Assembly (NCBI GenBank): GCA_003864495.1
Contig: ML133421.1
Location: 1,178,001 to 1,242,000, forward strand
DNA from: Nemopilema nomurai
Taxonomy: Eukaryota > Cnidaria > Scyphozoa > Rhizostomeae > Rhizostomatidae
Reading direction: 5' to 3'
DNA: 64,000 nucleotides
Shown: positions 60,845 through 64,000 of the stretch, piece by piece
Layout of the letters: each line of letters opens with the position of its first letter
Position numbering within the stretch: position 1 is the stretch's first letter
Made by a program: the position numbers and the translations under genes
Notes under the pieces: generated by a model
What the model saw: only the letters and a program-made list of their open reading frames with translations
What the model was told of the DNA's origin: nothing
Databases searched by the model: none

Positions 60845-63704
60845 TCATATGAGTAGAATCCTGTCATCTTCCTGTAGTTCATGATTATCTGATGGCTCAG
60901 AACCATAACTGACCCAATGGAAAGACAGGTTGACAATGCCTATAGAACCCTGTGTATCTGCCTCAGTCCCACTGATTGATGCCAAATATCCAGCTTCAGA
61001 GGGGGGTGTAAAGACCATTCTTACGCCTCCATCGCCCCCATAAGGCCCATATTTCTTCCCAGTGTTAGTAGTAAACAATAAATTGTCTACCATATAGTCA
61101 GAGAAAGCAACAACCTCGACAATGAATTCATCCGGCTCGAGGATAAAACTGTATACTTCATGATTGGAACGCTGCCCGTGAAATACTTTTGTTCCATCGC
61201 TGTAAAGCACTTCCACAGCTAAAGGAAATAAGAACAAAGAATAATGAACCAAACTGATCAACTAAACTCGATTTGAAATTTGTAGTTGAAGGCCCTCAAA
61301 GGAACTCAAAGGCACTCTTGACAGGGTTTACCTATTAAGAAATGCATGGCTTAAGTAATTCAACCTAGCAAGTATCTTAGCTCTGAGAGGCTTGTAACAC
61401 GAAGAAACACCTGCTGTGGAAACAGGAGAAATGAGCGCTGGAGATATAAGTCAAACTTCCCGGTCAACTTCTATAAATGGACGAACAATGACTAAATGGA
61501 CAAAAAAACTCCTCTTGCAAATTTGCAATTATGGATAAAATTATTTTGGTTTTTAAAGTGTTTTTGTATATTAAAGAAAAGAAAAGCTCGACATTGCATG
61601 TGACAGAGTATACATAATTTTTAGTCATCACCAGGTTTTGGTCACTTTTGATGCTTACTCTGTGGAGTGTTTTAAAATTTCTTTAAGTATGCAAAAATTA
61701 AACTTTAGCTCTTCTATAGTATTATGAAGTTTTTCAAGGATGAAAAGAAGAAAACAATGCCAATACATTGCTTGCTCATACCGCCATATACTGGTTGACC
61801 ATCCCATCGTCGTATCCAGATCTTCATACCTTTAATGTAGCGATGAATACCTTCTTTGTCATCATCAAAATTTTGACGGATATTTCTGATATAGCCATGC
61901 GCAATCTTTTCTGTCTTGCTAAGATGAGTCACTGGAATTTGAATTTGACGAAAGAGAATGCATAGCTAGGAGCTAGAAGATCTAATGAAAATGCAGATTC
62001 ATTCAAATCAGAAAATAAGTTTCTTAATGGATTAAGGTCCAATGATGAGAAAGGTATGGTTACATTTGGGTTTCATCTCACTATCATATACATCAGACTA
62101 AACAGTGATGCAGACTTTATTTGCTAATTTTCAGTTACTTCCAACAAATATTTTGACAAACATGAATACAATGAAATTGGAGTACAATGAAATTTGTGTC
62201 TGCCATTCAGGAATAATTTGTACCGAGCTCAAAGCATAGACAGCTCTAGCACAAACTATGGGTGATTGATTACTGAACACAAACATTGACTGATACTCCA
62301 GAAATGAAGTCTAAACTAGAATTTCCATACTGATTCTTTCAGCATAACATGGCTGGAAACTTTAGGTTGACGTATACACCAAATAAATCTTTGCATTGAT
62401 GGCTTGGAATGCTTGCTTTAGAGCTACAATCTGACTAAATCAAATCAGCACACTTACATGAGAAAAGTCTTGGTAATTGTCCTCCTGTTGCTTTAATCTC
62501 ATCAAATGTTTTGACTTTATCAACATCAACCGCTTTGGTAAGAGTCTGCATGCACAATGATGCCAATTTTCTATCAGAAATTGCATTTACTTCCTTTTGC
62601 AATGACTGGTATTCAAAATTCATGATCAAGTCAAACCTCACATGTTTTAGTAGCCTCTTCAAAGTAGATTCCTTTGGAGCATCAAAGTTCATAAGCTGCA
62701 CATACTTCAAAATTGCTGTGAAAATAATTATTTCTTGGATTGAAGATGGAGGAATAAAGTCTTTTTCATCTTTAGCAATGAGTCCATCATGTTTCACAAC
62801 ATTTTTAAATTGATCAACTGGCAGCTTGAAAAGTTGGCCTGAGTCTAATATGCTGCGGAAATTTTCTTGTACGTATGTCTGACATTTGTCCTCTAAAAAC
62901 ACCAAACTTCTGTTGACTGCAAAATTCACTATGTCAATTATGTTTGACTTGTCAAAATTGTCAAAGATAAAATCTGAGCACATTTTCTCAAGAGTTGACA
63001 TCTGGAGAAAGTTTGCAGCAATTATCAGTTCTTCTACCACTTCACCATTGAGCTCAATCTAAAAAACAAAAATATTTTAATGATTCAACAACAATTACAA
63101 ATTTTGAATAAACTAAGAAACAGCAGAAACTTTCATTGCAGTTGATTAACTTAAAGCTCTGACAACATATGAAGTACAAGAAAAATATTTTTCAAACAAA
63201 TCAATCAAAGATCAAAAGTGTTACAAAAAAAGCTCCAAAATGCAAAAGTAATGTACAGTTGAGCAACCCAAAAAACATCCTGCTTATTCTGTTATTCATT
63301 GAAATTCATTACCAAAATGCTAAGTAAACTTACAATTCATAGGATGGAAGTCTTAGAGAGTTGAGAAAAGGTCAAACCTTTTTAGTATAAATATACTGCA
63401 GTATTCGATTCATTGTTGATGTTGATAAAATTTTAAGGTTGATCTGGTTCTGGTCATCTTGAGTGTGAAGCTGATGGAGAGTTGAAAATGCTGCTCTGAA
63501 AAAAGGACTGACACTTGCAAGAATTATCTTGTGGGACTTCACTAAACCATCACAAGTTAGTATTTCTGTGTCAAAGAATAGTTTATTTTCCCAGCATTCT
63601 TGCAAACCAGACTGGATTATCCCAGGCAAGTCAGTGTCTGTCAACTCCACATTTTCAGTGACACCTGATATTGATCTTGTATACTTCTGAGCACCTTGAT
63701 CCAT
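60845..63704 (-). CDS. BTB-BACK-jacalin-like lectin protein, copy C (4 exons, shortened tail)
   Basis: Minus-strand exons 63704-63378, 63058-62458, 61931-61782 and 61218-60845; 483 aa. Nearly identical to copy B in the BTB, BACK and lectin parts (GMKIWIRRWDGQPVYGG; NTGKKYGPYGGDGG). Changes include GGRRVF to GVRMVF in the lectin loop and SGSEAD to SGTEAD. A 27-bp loss near 60853 replaces the acidic tail of copy B with ILLI and a stop. All splice sites are kept, so it may be expressed. Same inferred role as copy B. Confidence 0.86.
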
Positions 63705-64000
63705 TTTGAACAATCTGCATAGGAAAAAATTTTTGCATTGAAAGTTGCTTCTTGAAAAAAATTTACTTACTGTAAAAGTGGATGATGTCAGAGAAAAGAA
63801 TTCTCTTGTGTACAGAAGACCACTTCAAAAGGATAAGATATTGAGAATTCCAGAAGTTATTGTTATGGTACTAAAATTAACCAAATGCTCAAAGTCATTC
63901 AAAGTCTCCCTTGAATTCCCACTTGCAGTTATGAAATATATTTCTAGCAGATGACAAGACATATAATAGATAAACTTCTTTTAGCACATCTGGATGCTTG

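Larger units (their letters stand above)
59266..64000. repeat. Tandem duplication unit C (runs out of the window)
   Basis: Near-identical to 44552-49000. Differences: a 441-bp LTR-like insertion (59841-60281), a 27-bp loss near 60853 that shortens the BTB gene, and scattered substitutions. The matching methyltransferase-like gene would start about 1 kb past the window. Confidence 0.88.

Overview
The window is 64 kb of AT-rich, intron-rich animal DNA. Small exons with GT-AG introns, a secreted WSC-like protein of a kind I associate with corals and anemones, GIY-YIG Penelope-like elements and PIN-like repetitive genes point to an anthozoan cnidarian, probably a coral or anemone. The species is an inference. 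All exon models were read by eye from splice sites, phase and protein similarity.

Left part (1-33.5 kb), ordinary single-copy genes, all on the + strand: the 3' end of NEK1 (2-891); a complete Spindly/SPDL1 gene (1920-7587), the farnesylated dynein adaptor of the kinetochore; a five-exon secreted protein with a signal peptide, a Cys-rich WSC-like segment and a probable concanavalin-like domain (9562-12757); a small unrecognised ORF (14509-15045); a MAN1/LEMD3 inner nuclear membrane gene in 13 exons (18332-26596); and TMEM216, a ciliary transition-zone tetraspan protein, in 7 exons (29523-33507). Between them lie a Penelope-like fragment, a hAT-type MITE with an 8-bp target duplication, a decayed LINE, a tRNA-derived SINE and two copies of an unclassified ~390-bp repeat.

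Right part (35-64 kb), a young duplicated and transposon-rich cluster: three copies of a minus-strand gene with BTB-BACK-jacalin-like lectin architecture (35296-37912, 45646-48549, 60845-63704). Copies B and C are nearly identical. Two of the three are seen head-to-head with copies of a BMT5/FDXACB1-like methyltransferase-fold gene, one decayed and one cut by a retrotransposon; a further internal fragment of that gene sits at 41.8 kb. The duplication unit also carries a PIN/FEN1-like coding remnant. A Ty1/copia retrotransposon (50325-59265, minus) sits exactly at the junction between tandem units B and C, and a Penelope-like element (55095-59230) is nested inside its 5' LTR with a 12-bp target duplication.

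The most striking non-coding signal is a hammerhead ribozyme in the Penelope-like pseudo-LTR (three copies; one full element starts at the predicted cleavage site). The most striking protein is the BTB-BACK-jacalin fusion, which looks like a CUL3 ubiquitin-ligase adaptor whose substrate-binding part is a lectin fold.
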